From: a virus
Length of the DNA stretch: 32,209 nucleotides
Strand: one strand, 5' to 3'
IMG/VR virus record: IMGVR_UViG_3300034064_000156
Coordinates: 1-32,209 of that record
In this document: positions 8,154 to 15,136 of the stretch, in pieces
Numbering within the stretch: position 1 is the stretch's first letter
Layout: every line of letters starts with the position of its first letter
Made by a program: the position numbers and the translations under genes
The notes under the pieces: generated by a model
Database searches by the model: none
Seen by the model: only the letters and a program-made list of their open reading frames with translations
Told to the model about the DNA's origin: nothing

Positions 8154-8396
8154 ATGAACGAATCAGAATTTTACTACGAGGATGACACTTGCATCCATTG
8201 CGACTACACAGTTAACTACTATGATGAAGTCAAAGAAGAAGCTACCAAACTTTTTGAAAAACACAATGAAGGTTTGGAAGGTGATGACATGGCTTGTCAT
8301 TGGGACTGCTTTATAGAAGAAGCTATCTCATTTGTAGTATATCAATACGCTAGCGTTCGCACTACATGCGATTGCTGCTACGATAATGAAAATTAA
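8154..8396 (+). CDS. Acidic Cys-rich early protein, unknown
   Basis: 80 residues, very acidic, with CIHC at residues 13-16, a central C..DC pattern, and CDCCYD at the C-terminus. First gene downstream of the strong promoter at 8086-8116, so probably the earliest expressed protein. Cys clusters suggest metal binding. Small acidic first-transcribed phage proteins are often host-directed inhibitors or DNA mimics, but nothing here proves that. Function not recognised. Confidence 0.65.
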   Translation: MNESEFYYEDDTCIHCDYTVNYYDEVKEEATKLFEKHNEGLEGDDMACHWDCFIEEAISFVVYQYASVRTTCDCCYDNEN

Positions 8397-8409
8397 ATCA
8401 ATTAATACA

Positions 8410-8745
8410 ATGAAAAAGACAATCGAAGTACAACAAGTAGCCCCTACGGTAGTGGGGACTACTAATGTAACCCTGCCACACTATTACGTGTGTGGCACTT
8501 ATCAAAAAAACTACTGTTGCATCACAGAGCAATTAGTACTTATTCAGATTCGTATGAATAGCGTGTATGCTAATGTAGATACTTGCAAGTATGAAGATGC
8601 CGAAGAAGTATCTGCACGCTTAGAAAAGGACATGCGTGAGCGTTTGTATGAGCCTGTTGACGCGGCTGTATTTCAACACAAGTTTAGCGAGATACAACGT
8701 GAGATTTTCTACATGGCTAATCCACAACTTAAACCGATTTCATGA
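8410..8745 (+). CDS. Hypothetical early protein
   Basis: 111 residues from the ATG at 8410; a second in-frame ATG at 8386 overlaps the previous gene and would add eight residues. N-terminal beta-type segment (VTLPHYYVCGTYQKNYCCITEQLVLIQIRMNS) and a helical, charged C-terminal half. Its 5' part carries two hairpins (8437-8462 and 8475-8496). Stop overlaps the next start (ATGA at 8742). Not recognised. Confidence 0.6.
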   Translation: MKKTIEVQQVAPTVVGTTNVTLPHYYVCGTYQKNYCCITEQLVLIQIRMNSVYANVDTCKYEDAEEVSARLEKDMRERLYEPVDAAVFQHKFSEIQREIFYMANPQLKPIS

Positions 8746-8975
8746 AGCAGCAAAGATTCAATGAACTAGTTGTACGCACGGTGGGCAGTAAGGCTGCCCT
8801 CCTGCGTGCGATGCAAAGAAACAACACACCCGTAAACGAAAGGACGTTTTACAACTGGATGCGTGATGTGCGAGTGATACAACTATCACAACTAATCAAC
8901 ATGAGTAAGGCAATGGATGTCCCGGTGTGTGAGCTAATCAATTCTATTAACGTAAAACATGAAGGTGATGAATAA
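8742..8975 (+). CDS. Small helix-turn-helix protein (XRE-like)
   Basis: 77 residues. GSKAALLRAMQRNN, then NERTFYNWM, and LSQLINMSKAMDVPVCELI resemble the helices of a Cro/XRE-type DNA-binding domain, including the typical final helix (l..iA..l.v...eLi). ATGA overlap with the preceding gene indicates coupled translation. A regulator of early transcription is a reasonable guess. Confidence 0.6.
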   Translation: MKQQRFNELVVRTVGSKAALLRAMQRNNTPVNERTFYNWMRDVRVIQLSQLINMSKAMDVPVCELINSINVKHEGDE

Positions 8976-9498
8976 GCTACCCACACAAAAACAGGTTAAC
9001 TACCTGCGCAAAGCTTTAAACAAGCATTCAATCAAACAGATCCAAATTGATTTAGGCGTGCCTGAAAAGACCGTACACGAATGGATGATGGTAATCTTCA
9101 ACAATCGACTAGCATCTACTAAGTGGCGGCACATAAAGCAGGAGCTAGACTTCTATGATGCCAATACTGATGAACTAATGAGCGCAAATGAGTACAATGT
9201 AGGCGGTCACTTTCGGGAAACTGAAAAACCAAAGCGCATTTATTCACCCGCGCGTATGTTTTACCTAGTGACTATCAATCACAACTACTCGTATGTTGTA
9301 AAATTTACCGAACCTGTGCCATTAACTAGCATCCAGTACAGCAAAACAACGACACAATGTGATTATGAAGTGCAGCCATTAGGACATTGGGAGTATGGCG
9401 AACTACGTGACACGCTGCCAGCAGTATCTATTGATGCACAATACGACTATGTAGGCTTATTTTGGTACACCTTTAAAATTATGTTACATGAAGCATGA
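8968..9498 (+). CDS. Protein with N-terminal helix-turn-helix, unknown C-terminal domain
   Basis: 176 residues from the ATG at 8968 (an upstream ATG at 8959 would add three). The N-terminal 40 residues (QVNYLRKALNKHSIKQIQIDLGVPEKTVHEWM) look like a helix-turn-helix. The C-terminal part is beta-rich and aromatic (MFYLVTINHNYSYVVKFTEP). Overlaps the preceding gene by 8 bases and the following nuclease gene by 11. Not a family I can name. Confidence 0.6.
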   Translation: MNKLPTQKQVNYLRKALNKHSIKQIQIDLGVPEKTVHEWMMVIFNNRLASTKWRHIKQELDFYDANTDELMSANEYNVGGHFRETEKPKRIYSPARMFYLVTINHNYSYVVKFTEPVPLTSIQYSKTTTQCDYEVQPLGHWEYGELRDTLPAVSIDAQYDYVGLFWYTFKIMLHEA

Positions 9499-9850
9499 AG
9501 AAAGTAAGATACAACAACGCTGTGTTGAATGGTTTCGCTACTCATTCCCCCGCGTTTTAATCGCTTCCTTTCCCAATGGTGTGTACATAGGTGGTACACC
9601 TGTACAAAGAGCGCGTAGATGGAACCTATTGAAAGCAGAAGGAGCCATGCCCGGTATGCCTGATTTAATGATCTGCATGAGCAACGGGCCACACCACGCG
9701 CTATTTATTGAAATGAAAACCGAAAAGGGTAAACTATCGGACACACAAAAAATCGTACACGCACAGCTTATCAATGCAGGATATGCAGTCAAGGTGTGCA
9801 GGTCATTTGAAGAATTCACACAAACAATTAAAACTTATTTAGAGCAATGA
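9488..9850 (+). CDS. VRR-NUC domain nuclease
   Basis: 120 residues, one PD-(D/E)XK domain of the VRR-NUC type. Visible catalytic pattern: E5 and Q10, N30-G31, GMPDLMI with D59, then FIEMKTEKGKLSDTQK with E75-x-K77 and Q87. Stand-alone phage VRR-NUC proteins of this length are expected to act as structure-specific endonucleases, for example on replication or recombination intermediates such as Holliday junctions. Its stop overlaps the next start (ATGA at 9847). The family is seen in the sequence; the substrate is inferred. Confidence 0.85.
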   Translation: MKHEESKIQQRCVEWFRYSFPRVLIASFPNGVYIGGTPVQRARRWNLLKAEGAMPGMPDLMICMSNGPHHALFIEMKTEKGKLSDTQKIVHAQLINAGYAVKVCRSFEEFTQTIKTYLEQ

Positions 9851-10260
9851 GCAAGACCAAAGAGAAGTATATGAACGCGATGCTATACGCATGCGCACAA
9901 CCTGAATTTCACTCACGTGAATTTTCAAAAGCTTTTAAGATTAGTCACAACGTAATCACAGCCATGCATGAATTGGGTTTGATTCAGAAGGTAGGCAATG
10001 GTAAATACTATTGGGTTATAAGGCGTGAACCTTTAGCATCCGATGTAGTGGCTATACGCAAGCGATTAGCCGCATATAATACAACGGCAAGACAAAGCAA
10101 TGGACAACTAAAGCTTACACCTATACGCAAAGCCCCGGTATCGACACCTGAACCTATCGTAAAGGAAGCAGAATGCGACACAAGCAACAGCAAGATGATG
10201 TTGATACTGGCTGTTGGTGCCATGGTAGGCTTTATAATCGCTACAATTATTTGGAAGTAA
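9847..10260 (+). CDS. Winged-helix-like protein with C-terminal membrane anchor
   Basis: 137 residues. The N-terminal 60 residues resemble a winged helix (FHSREFSKAFKISHNVITAM, then LGLIQKVGNGKYYWV). A Pro/Lys linker leads to a single hydrophobic segment at about 117-135 (MMLILAVGAMVGFIIATII) ending in Trp-Lys. A DNA-binding domain tied to the inner membrane is unusual and could place phage DNA or a host regulator at the membrane. Last gene before the promoter at 10250-10280, whose -33 box lies inside its end. Confidence 0.65.
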   Translation: MSKTKEKYMNAMLYACAQPEFHSREFSKAFKISHNVITAMHELGLIQKVGNGKYYWVIRREPLASDVVAIRKRLAAYNTTARQSNGQLKLTPIRKAPVSTPEPIVKEAECDTSNSKMMLILAVGAMVGFIIATIIWK

Positions 10261-10280
10261 GTATAGTTTGACTATATTTG
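10250..10280 (+). promoter_or_regulatory. Bacteroidota-type promoter
   Basis: TTTG at 10250-10253, 19 bases, TATATTTG at 10273-10280. Same spacing and -7 box as the 8086 promoter. Transcription should start near 10286, giving a leader of about 100 bases before the 10389 gene. Confidence 0.75.
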
Positions 10281-10285
10281 CAATG

Positions 10286-10388
10286 CTACTCAGTATGAAA
10301 AACATTTCAAATCCCACCATTACCGCATTGCCATAAGCACAACCGTGCGCTGGGTAGCCTTTGTGTGTAGTGGTGGGTATTTACTTTC
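10286..10388 (+). ncRNA. Structured leader RNA with possible short uORF (attenuator or riboswitch candidate)
   Basis: Leader between the promoter and the 10389 start. An 11-bp helix pairs 10313-10323 (CCCACCATTAC) with 10367-10377 (GTAGTGGTGGG); four further pairs, 10309-10312 with 10379-10382, extend it past a one-base bulge. Inside is at least one small hairpin (GCAC AACC GTGC, 10337-10348). The stem ends 7 bases before the ATG. A short reading frame (ATG at 10295, stop 10334-10336, 13 codons) crosses the 5' strand of the stem, so its translation would open it. I do not recognise a known riboswitch class. Structure is read by eye. Confidence 0.5.
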
Positions 10389-10598
10389 ATGGAAAATTAC
10401 TCAGGTATTTCATTTGTCACTATTGACAAAGACAGCAGCATAGCTTCATCAATGTTTGTACATCCGAAGGATACAGATATTGTTATGCAGATTCAAAAAC
10501 ACAATAATGATGGCACATTGTCCAAGTGTACCATTATACTCAACATCGGTCAGCAGTTAGAATTATTCGAGTATTTAAGCAATATGTTTAATAAATGA
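10389..10598 (+). CDS. Small hypothetical protein
   Basis: 69 residues, first gene after the structured leader. Looks like a small alpha/beta fold (SMFVHPKDTDIVMQIQKH, then CTIILNIGQQLELFEYLSNMF). ATGA overlap with the replication gene at 10595 implies coupled translation, so the leader probably controls both. Not recognised. Confidence 0.6.
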   Translation: MENYSGISFVTIDKDSSIASSMFVHPKDTDIVMQIQKHNNDGTLSKCTIILNIGQQLELFEYLSNMFNK

Positions 10599-11383
10599 AA
10601 ACGACTAATGGCTATTCATATTCACGGGCATGGTTTGACTACGCCTTTGAACACCCGGAACATGTTACTGCTTCGCATGGCATCTTGTACCTATGGCTTG
10701 TTGAAATAAACAACCGATTAGGTTGGGTAGATGTATTTCAAATCACAGCCAGTGAATGCATGCAAGGTATGGGATGTAAAAGCTATAACACATACAAGAA
10801 GTGTTTTGACCAACTGATTGAATGGGGGTTTGTTAAGGTGGTAAAGAAGGCAGTCAATCAACACCAATGCAACATAGTTGCTCTATCAAAATTTGACAAA
10901 GCAAGTAACAAAGCACTTGATAAAGCATTGATGAAGCACTTGACAAAGCAAAGTGAAAGCACAGTACAAAGCAATGTTGAAAGCAACTGCGACATTCATA
11001 AACAAGTAAACAATAAACCACAAACCATAAACAATAAACGGGGTGTTTTCACACCACCATCAGAAAATGATATTTATAATTTGATGGGTGAGTTGAATAT
11101 GAAATCGGGTAAATGGACTGAAGCAAAAATTATAACCGAATCAAAGAATTGTTTTGACCACTACACAAGCACCGGGTGGAAAACATCGGGCGGGGCAAAA
11201 ATTGTTTCGTGGGAATCAACCGTGCGCAAATGGATGAACAACGCATTTAAATTTGAACAAAATAAAAAACCAAATAACAATGAACGAGAGAAAAGAAATA
11301 GCGAACTTGAAGAGTTCCGTAAGCAATACCGAAGTGCAATTGCACGAGATTTTGGCACTGAAAACATCACCAACCCTAGCTGA
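10595..11383 (+). CDS. Replication initiator-like protein (winged-helix N-terminus)
   Basis: 262 residues. N-terminal 100 residues resemble the winged-helix domain of phage replication initiators/replisome organisers (AWFDYAFEHPEHVTASHGILYLWLVEINN, then SYNTYKKCFDQLIEWGFVKVV). A low-complexity Asn/Gln/Lys linker follows. The C-terminal segment (CFDHYTSTGWK with WESTVRKWMNNAF) matches the motif at the end of many phage replication proteins (f..yy.s.GW.......W...v..W). Likely binds the phage origin and recruits host replication proteins. Its 3' end overlaps the next gene by about 104 bases. Confidence 0.7.
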   Translation: MKTTNGYSYSRAWFDYAFEHPEHVTASHGILYLWLVEINNRLGWVDVFQITASECMQGMGCKSYNTYKKCFDQLIEWGFVKVVKKAVNQHQCNIVALSKFDKASNKALDKALMKHLTKQSESTVQSNVESNCDIHKQVNNKPQTINNKRGVFTPPSENDIYNLMGELNMKSGKWTEAKIITESKNCFDHYTSTGWKTSGGAKIVSWESTVRKWMNNAFKFEQNKKPNNNEREKRNSELEEFRKQYRSAIARDFGTENITNPS

Positions 11384-11966
11384 AATTCGCAAGAATAAAA
11401 ATCAGCAAGCAACGGTGAACATCATGGTGGCAATGATGGATATGTGCCAACAATACTTTAACCTTCAGCAACCAATGAACGCACAACAACTTGCACTTAC
11501 TGCCGAGTTAATGCTTGAAGATTACTACTACCTGCGAGTTGATGAACTGCAAGTTTGTTTTCGCATGGCAATGAAGGGTGAATTTGGCCCGGTGTATAAT
11601 CGAATTGATGGACAGATATTCTTTGAATGGATACGCAAGTTTATGACCAAAAGACAAGCGATCAGTGAGCGCATTAATTTGGAAAAGCAAAGCAACAACA
11701 ACATATACGAAATGTTCCAACACCCGCAGGTTGTGGATGCTATCCAACAGGCAGCAGATAAGTTGAAGATACATGAAGCCCCGGCACAGGAAGCAAAGCG
11801 CAGCAATCCACCACAGATTGAAATAGCTTTGATGCGTGAGTACGATGACCTGCCAACGTGGGATAATGACATGCGCTTTCGTGTATACAAGAACAGACCT
11901 TACCAGTTCACAGAGTACAGGCAGGAGCGTTATAAGGAACTAATCGAAAATCAAAATGAATACTGA
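11280..11966 (+). CDS. Replication-associated protein, possible helicase-loader role
   Basis: 228 residues from the ATG at 11280; a frame-open extension to 11253 has no better start. Mostly helical. The segment from about 60 to 135 (MDMCQQYFNLQQPMNAQQLALTAELML, then MAMKGEFGPVYNRIDGQIFFEWIRKF) is a pattern I associate with a conserved family of Bacteroidota phages next to initiator proteins. No Walker motif is seen, so it is not an ATPase loader of the DnaC type. Overlaps the previous gene by 104 bases in another frame and the next by TGATG. Confidence 0.55.
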   Translation: MNERKEIANLKSSVSNTEVQLHEILALKTSPTLAEIRKNKNQQATVNIMVAMMDMCQQYFNLQQPMNAQQLALTAELMLEDYYYLRVDELQVCFRMAMKGEFGPVYNRIDGQIFFEWIRKFMTKRQAISERINLEKQSNNNIYEMFQHPQVVDAIQQAADKLKIHEAPAQEAKRSNPPQIEIALMREYDDLPTWDNDMRFRVYKNRPYQFTEYRQERYKELIENQNEY

Positions 11967-12124
11967 TGAAGTACGATCAACATAAAGAAGTTGAGTTATT
12001 ACGCAAGTTGTTTGTGCTAACTGCTAAGCGCAGTATGCGTCCATCAATGACCGATAATATTGCAATGCGTCTTATCTTTGAGGAATTACATTTGTTAACC
12101 GACAAAGATGAATATAAGCTATGA
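11966..12124 (+). CDS. Short hypothetical protein (52 aa)
   Basis: 52 residues, helical and charged (begins MKYDQHKEVELLRKLFVLT). Evidence for being real: ATG overlaps the previous stop as TGATG (11964-11968) and its stop overlaps the next start as ATGA (12121-12124), the junction style used throughout this operon. Not recognised. Confidence 0.65.
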   Translation: MKYDQHKEVELLRKLFVLTAKRSMRPSMTDNIAMRLIFEELHLLTDKDEYKL

Positions 12125-12303
12125 CAATAGGTGAATTGTGGGATAAGCTTGCACAGTATTCCGATGATACAGAAGTGTACATCGGTTACATCGAAGGCCA
12201 TAGTATCCAACAATTAGACTTCAATATAGTTGAAACTACAGAACTGGGTGGTAAGATTACCATATCACTCATGTACGAAGATATTAACGTAATCAATAAT
12301 TAA
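12121..12303 (+). CDS. Small hypothetical protein
   Basis: 60 residues, compact alpha/beta type (MTIGELWDKLAQYSDDTEVYIG, then KITISLMYE). Begins inside the stop of the 52-residue gene. The opening motif (l..L..ys.dt.V.i) is common in small phage proteins of unknown role. Confidence 0.6.
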   Translation: MTIGELWDKLAQYSDDTEVYIGYIEGHSIQQLDFNIVETTELGGKITISLMYEDINVINN

Positions 12304-12308
12304 ACACA

Positions 12309-12539
12309 ATGAGTAACTATCAAATGCAAGAGGGTCAGTTTACCCTATTCAAGAACAACAACGTGGCTAACAACGGGCCACAGTACACAGGTGAAATCAT
12401 GGTCAATGGTAAGAAGATGCGCTTAGCTGCATGGGTAAAGGAAGGCAAGCAAGGAAAGTTTCTTAGTGGTAAGATAAGTGAACCACGTGAACAATCTGCT
12501 TCCCAACATCAGGAAAAAGATGCGGATGATTTGTTCTAA
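12309..12539 (+). CDS. Small SSB-like protein with acidic tip
   Basis: 76 residues. A beta-rich core (GQFTLFKNNN, GPQYTGEIMVNGKKMRLAAWVK, FLSGKIS) is followed by a polar linker and an acidic hydrophobic end, DADDLF. That arrangement mimics bacterial SSB, whose DDDIPF-type tail recruits replication and repair partners. The core is shorter than a full OB fold of SSB, so this may be a minimal or SSB-like phage protein (DUF736-like is an alternative). Sits between replication genes and the terminase; stop overlaps the terminase start (TAATG). Confidence 0.55.
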   Translation: MSNYQMQEGQFTLFKNNNVANNGPQYTGEIMVNGKKMRLAAWVKEGKQGKFLSGKISEPREQSASQHQEKDADDLF

Positions 12540-13837
12540 TGATTGAGTACCTACCGAAACAAAATGAAGCACTACGCGTACTGGGTAATTCACACCCGGC
12601 ACGTGTGGTGCTATTCGGTGGTGCGGCAGGAGGTAGTAAGTCATTCATCGGATGTGCATGGCAAATAAGCCGCAGGTTCAAGTATCCGGGTACACGTGGG
12701 TTGATAGGTCGAAGCAAGTTGGATACGTTAAAGAAGACCACACTCAAGACTTTCTTTGAAGTAGCGCACATGTTAGGTTTAGCACCTAATGAACACTACA
12801 CAATCAACAATCAAACGCACGTTATAACATTCAGCAATGGTAGCGAGATAATACTCAAAGACCTTTTTGCATACCCATCAGATGCAGAATTCCATAGCTT
12901 AGGCGGGTTGGAATTAACAGATGCCTACGTAGACGAGGCGGCACAGGTTAGCAAACGAGCAATAGATATACTTCAGTCCCGCATTCGTTTTAAGCTACGC
13001 GAATATGACTTACCACCAAAGATGCTGCTCACTTGCAATCCGTCCAAAGGATGGCTGTATAATGAGTTCTACGCACCGCATAAGATGGACAACCTGCCAC
13101 AGCATCTTGCATTCATTCCATCGCTGCCAACAGACAACCCACACCTACCTGAAAGCTATCTTGAAACGCTAGAACGTTTGCCCGAAATAGATAGGCGAAG
13201 GCTGTTACACGGTGACTGGGAATACGATGAATCCGTAGACAATCTTTACCAATACGATGATTTGGTGCGCTGCTTCCGGGATGAAGAAAGCAAAGGAGAT
13301 AAATACATAAGTGCAGATATTGCACGACTAGGAAAAGACCGTAGCGTCATATGCGTATGGCATGGTTTGCAGTTAATGGAAATACACGAGCTGCGTAAGC
13401 AACCAATAACAACTGTTGTCGCTACCATTCGCCAACTATGCGACAGGCATAGCATCAAACTAAGCAATGTGATCTGTGATGAAGATGGGGTAGGAGGGGG
13501 TGCGGTTGATGCGCTCCGTTGCAGGGGATTCCTTAATGGTGGGCGTGCTAAGCAAGCAGATAAGTTCACTAACCAAAAGGCTGAATGTTACTTTAAACTC
13601 GCAGAACTCATTGAGCAGAACAAAGTAATCTTCAAAGTGAATCAGTTTCGGGATGTGATAGTGCAAGAACTGGATATGATACGCCGCAGGCAACCCGAAG
13701 CAGACGGCAAACTTGCTGTGATAAGCAAAGAAGAAATAGCACGCATGCACGGTAAGTCTCCTGATTATGCTGATGCCATAATGATGCGTATGTACTTCGA
13801 ACTATTCCCGAATTACGGCAGCTATTCGTGGGCGTAG
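12539..13837 (+). CDS. terL: Terminase large subunit
   Basis: 432 residues. ATPase domain: Walker A GGAAGGSKS at 27-35, Walker B TDAYVDEA at 127-134, and a coupling-type TCNPS at about 165-169. RNase-H-like nuclease domain: D260 (SADIARLGKDRS), D314/E315/D316 (VICDEDGVGGG) and D409/D412 (SPDYADAIM). Length and motif order are those of phage terminases. It cuts and packages genome concatemers into proheads. It is unusual in lying in the early + strand arm with replication genes, while portal, capsid and the candidate small subunit are on the opposite strand. A 233-base non-coding stretch with inverted repeats follows. Confidence 0.95.
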   Translation: MIEYLPKQNEALRVLGNSHPARVVLFGGAAGGSKSFIGCAWQISRRFKYPGTRGLIGRSKLDTLKKTTLKTFFEVAHMLGLAPNEHYTINNQTHVITFSNGSEIILKDLFAYPSDAEFHSLGGLELTDAYVDEAAQVSKRAIDILQSRIRFKLREYDLPPKMLLTCNPSKGWLYNEFYAPHKMDNLPQHLAFIPSLPTDNPHLPESYLETLERLPEIDRRRLLHGDWEYDESVDNLYQYDDLVRCFRDEESKGDKYISADIARLGKDRSVICVWHGLQLMEIHELRKQPITTVVATIRQLCDRHSIKLSNVICDEDGVGGGAVDALRCRGFLNGGRAKQADKFTNQKAECYFKLAELIEQNKVIFKVNQFRDVIVQELDMIRRRQPEADGKLAVISKEEIARMHGKSPDYADAIMMRMYFELFPNYGSYSWA

Positions 13838-14009
13838 TGTACCCTTGAAGGTATAAACAAGAGTAATTTTGTTGCATTTATACCCTCGTGTGTACCCGAT
13901 GGGTGATAAAAGTCACAAATCTTCGAATATTTGTACCCTATAAGGGACAATTTTTACCTATGTAACCCGCGTCATTGCTACATTTTAACATTCTTTAACA
14001 ATTTTGTTC
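13838..14009. repeat. Non-coding region with three TACCC-type inverted repeats
   Basis: Between the terminase stop and the 14010-14039 promoter. Contains TACC-CTTGAA-GGTA (13840-13853), ACCC-GAT-GGGT (13894-13904) and TGTnCCC-TATAA-GGGnCA (13932-13949), plus an unpaired TACCC at 13881-13885 and TAACCC further on. The shared TACCC half-site suggests sites for one dimeric protein, or a packaging or replication site. No coding frame is convincing here. Confidence 0.45.
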
Positions 14010-14039
14010 TTGCTACTGTAAATAATTGCAGTACATTTG
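14010..14039 (+). promoter_or_regulatory. Bacteroidota-type promoter
   Basis: TTG at 14010-14012, 19 bases, TACATTTG at 14032-14039. Drives the 14071 gene and probably the small membrane protein after it. Confidence 0.75.
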
Positions 14040-14070
14040 ACCCATCAAACAACAACAAAAACACAAAGCA

Positions 14071-14274
14071 ATGACACAGACAATCACAACCACCACACTT
14101 CGTAACAAAACAATTGTACTTGCAACAACAGACAAACACGGTTATACTGGAGCAGCAACTTACATGAATGATACGCAAGCGGTTAAGAAAGTTATGGCTT
14201 TAAAAAGTCAAAACATTAATTGTTCAATATATCAACCATGGGGCAGCCGTGTAATATTCATCCAAATTTTTTAA
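14071..14274 (+). CDS. Small hypothetical protein
   Basis: 67 residues; Thr-rich start, then a mixed alpha/beta sequence (TDKHGYTGAATYMNDTQAVKKVM, then SIYQPWGSRVIFIQIF). Follows the promoter at 14010-14039 at a sensible distance. Not recognised. Confidence 0.55.
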   Translation: MTQTITTTTLRNKTIVLATTDKHGYTGAATYMNDTQAVKKVMALKSQNINCSIYQPWGSRVIFIQIF

Positions 14275-14328
14275 ATCAAACGAGGGGTGCGGCTCATCAA
14301 CGCACATTAACTTCTAAAAATCAAAACT

Positions 14329-14430
14329 ATGAAAGCAAGCAAAGTCATTAAGTACATCGTGTACACCGCAATCGTTTTAGCAATTCTTAACTATTGTCAA
14401 GAGTTAAATGATTGCCTTATGCGCTATTAA
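14329..14430 (+). CDS. Very small membrane protein (33 aa)
   Basis: 33 residues: basic start (MKASKVIKY), a hydrophobic stretch (IVYTAIVLAIL) and a polar end. Single membrane span predicted by eye. Context: directly before the promoter of the recombination genes. Short length makes this tentative, but the codon pattern is like that of its neighbours. Confidence 0.45.
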   Translation: MKASKVIKYIVYTAIVLAILNYCQELNDCLMRY

Positions 14431-14442
14431 TTTGTATCTTTA
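14412..14442 (+). promoter_or_regulatory. Probable promoter for recombination genes
   Basis: TTG 14412-14414, 20 bases, TATCTTTA 14435-14442 (one mismatch to TAnnTTTG). Start codon of the annealing protein is 20 bases further on. Confidence 0.55.
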
Positions 14443-14461
14443 AATCCAAATCAATAATAAC

Positions 14462-15133
14462 ATGAACTTTCACAAAGACAATCTAGAAGCATTGCAGAAG
14501 TTTCAGCAGATGCTCAATGCAGAACCTGATGAACTGGGTATTGAATCAACACCCGATAAGAAAGCACGCACGCTAGTCATTAGCCACGTAGAAACTACAC
14601 TCGATGAATTATTCTTTGGACATTGGCGTACTGAGAATTTCAAGTGGGCGGTATTAGCTAATGAAGTGCAGGCATCAATGGATTTAGTGGTGATACATCC
14701 CATCAGCGGATATGAATTAAGGCGTACAGGGGCGGCATCTGTCATCATTATGGTGGATAAAGTGCCGGATAATGTAACGGGGAGCGATCGCAATAGATGG
14801 GCATTAAACCCCGATAATAAAAAAGCTAATGCAATGGACTTAGCATTTGGTAAACTCAAAGCAGAGTGCCTTAAAAACGCTGCATTGTCATTAGGTAAAG
14901 TGTTTGGTCGTGACCTTAACCGCAAGAATAAGGATACCTACAAGCCATTCAAGTTGAAGGGTGCGCTAGGCAGGGGGCATGAGCAGGATGTGCAGTATGT
15001 GCGTGAACTTATCGCAGCTTCAACCGACCTCATGCAGCTGCACAAAATCTTCAAAGCCTGCAGCCCTGAGGTACTTGCCGAGGTAGCTGACGAAATCAAT
15101 AACAAAAAGCAACAGTTCGGAATTTCCGAATAG
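14462..15133 (+). CDS. Single-strand annealing recombinase, Rad52/Sak-like
   Basis: 223 residues. The central part (HPISGYELRRTGAASVIIM and following) and the helix AFGKLKAECLKNAALSLGKVFGRDLN match the layout of the Rad52-type phage annealing proteins (Sak/DUF1071 group), whose conserved KRAA..lG..fG helix is clearly mirrored. Such proteins anneal complementary single strands during phage recombination and work with an exonuclease; here a YqaJ-type exonuclease gene follows 30 bases downstream. Family group is inferred from motifs, not a search. Confidence 0.75.
   Translation: MNFHKDNLEALQKFQQMLNAEPDELGIESTPDKKARTLVISHVETTLDELFFGHWRTENFKWAVLANEVQASMDLVVIHPISGYELRRTGAASVIIMVDKVPDNVTGSDRNRWALNPDNKKANAMDLAFGKLKAECLKNAALSLGKVFGRDLNRKNKDTYKPFKLKGALGRGHEQDVQYVRELIAASTDLMQLHKIFKACSPEVLAEVADEINNKKQQFGISE
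15116..15130. promoter_or_regulatory. Perfect palindrome TTCGGAA-T-TTCCGAA (possible operator)
   Basis: A perfect 7+1+7 inverted repeat covering the last codons of the annealing gene. It lies 6 bases upstream of the TATATTTG box of the exonuclease promoter (15137-15144), in the -33 to -14 region where a repressor would block RNA polymerase. Confidence 0.5.
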
Positions 15134-15136
15134 TTG

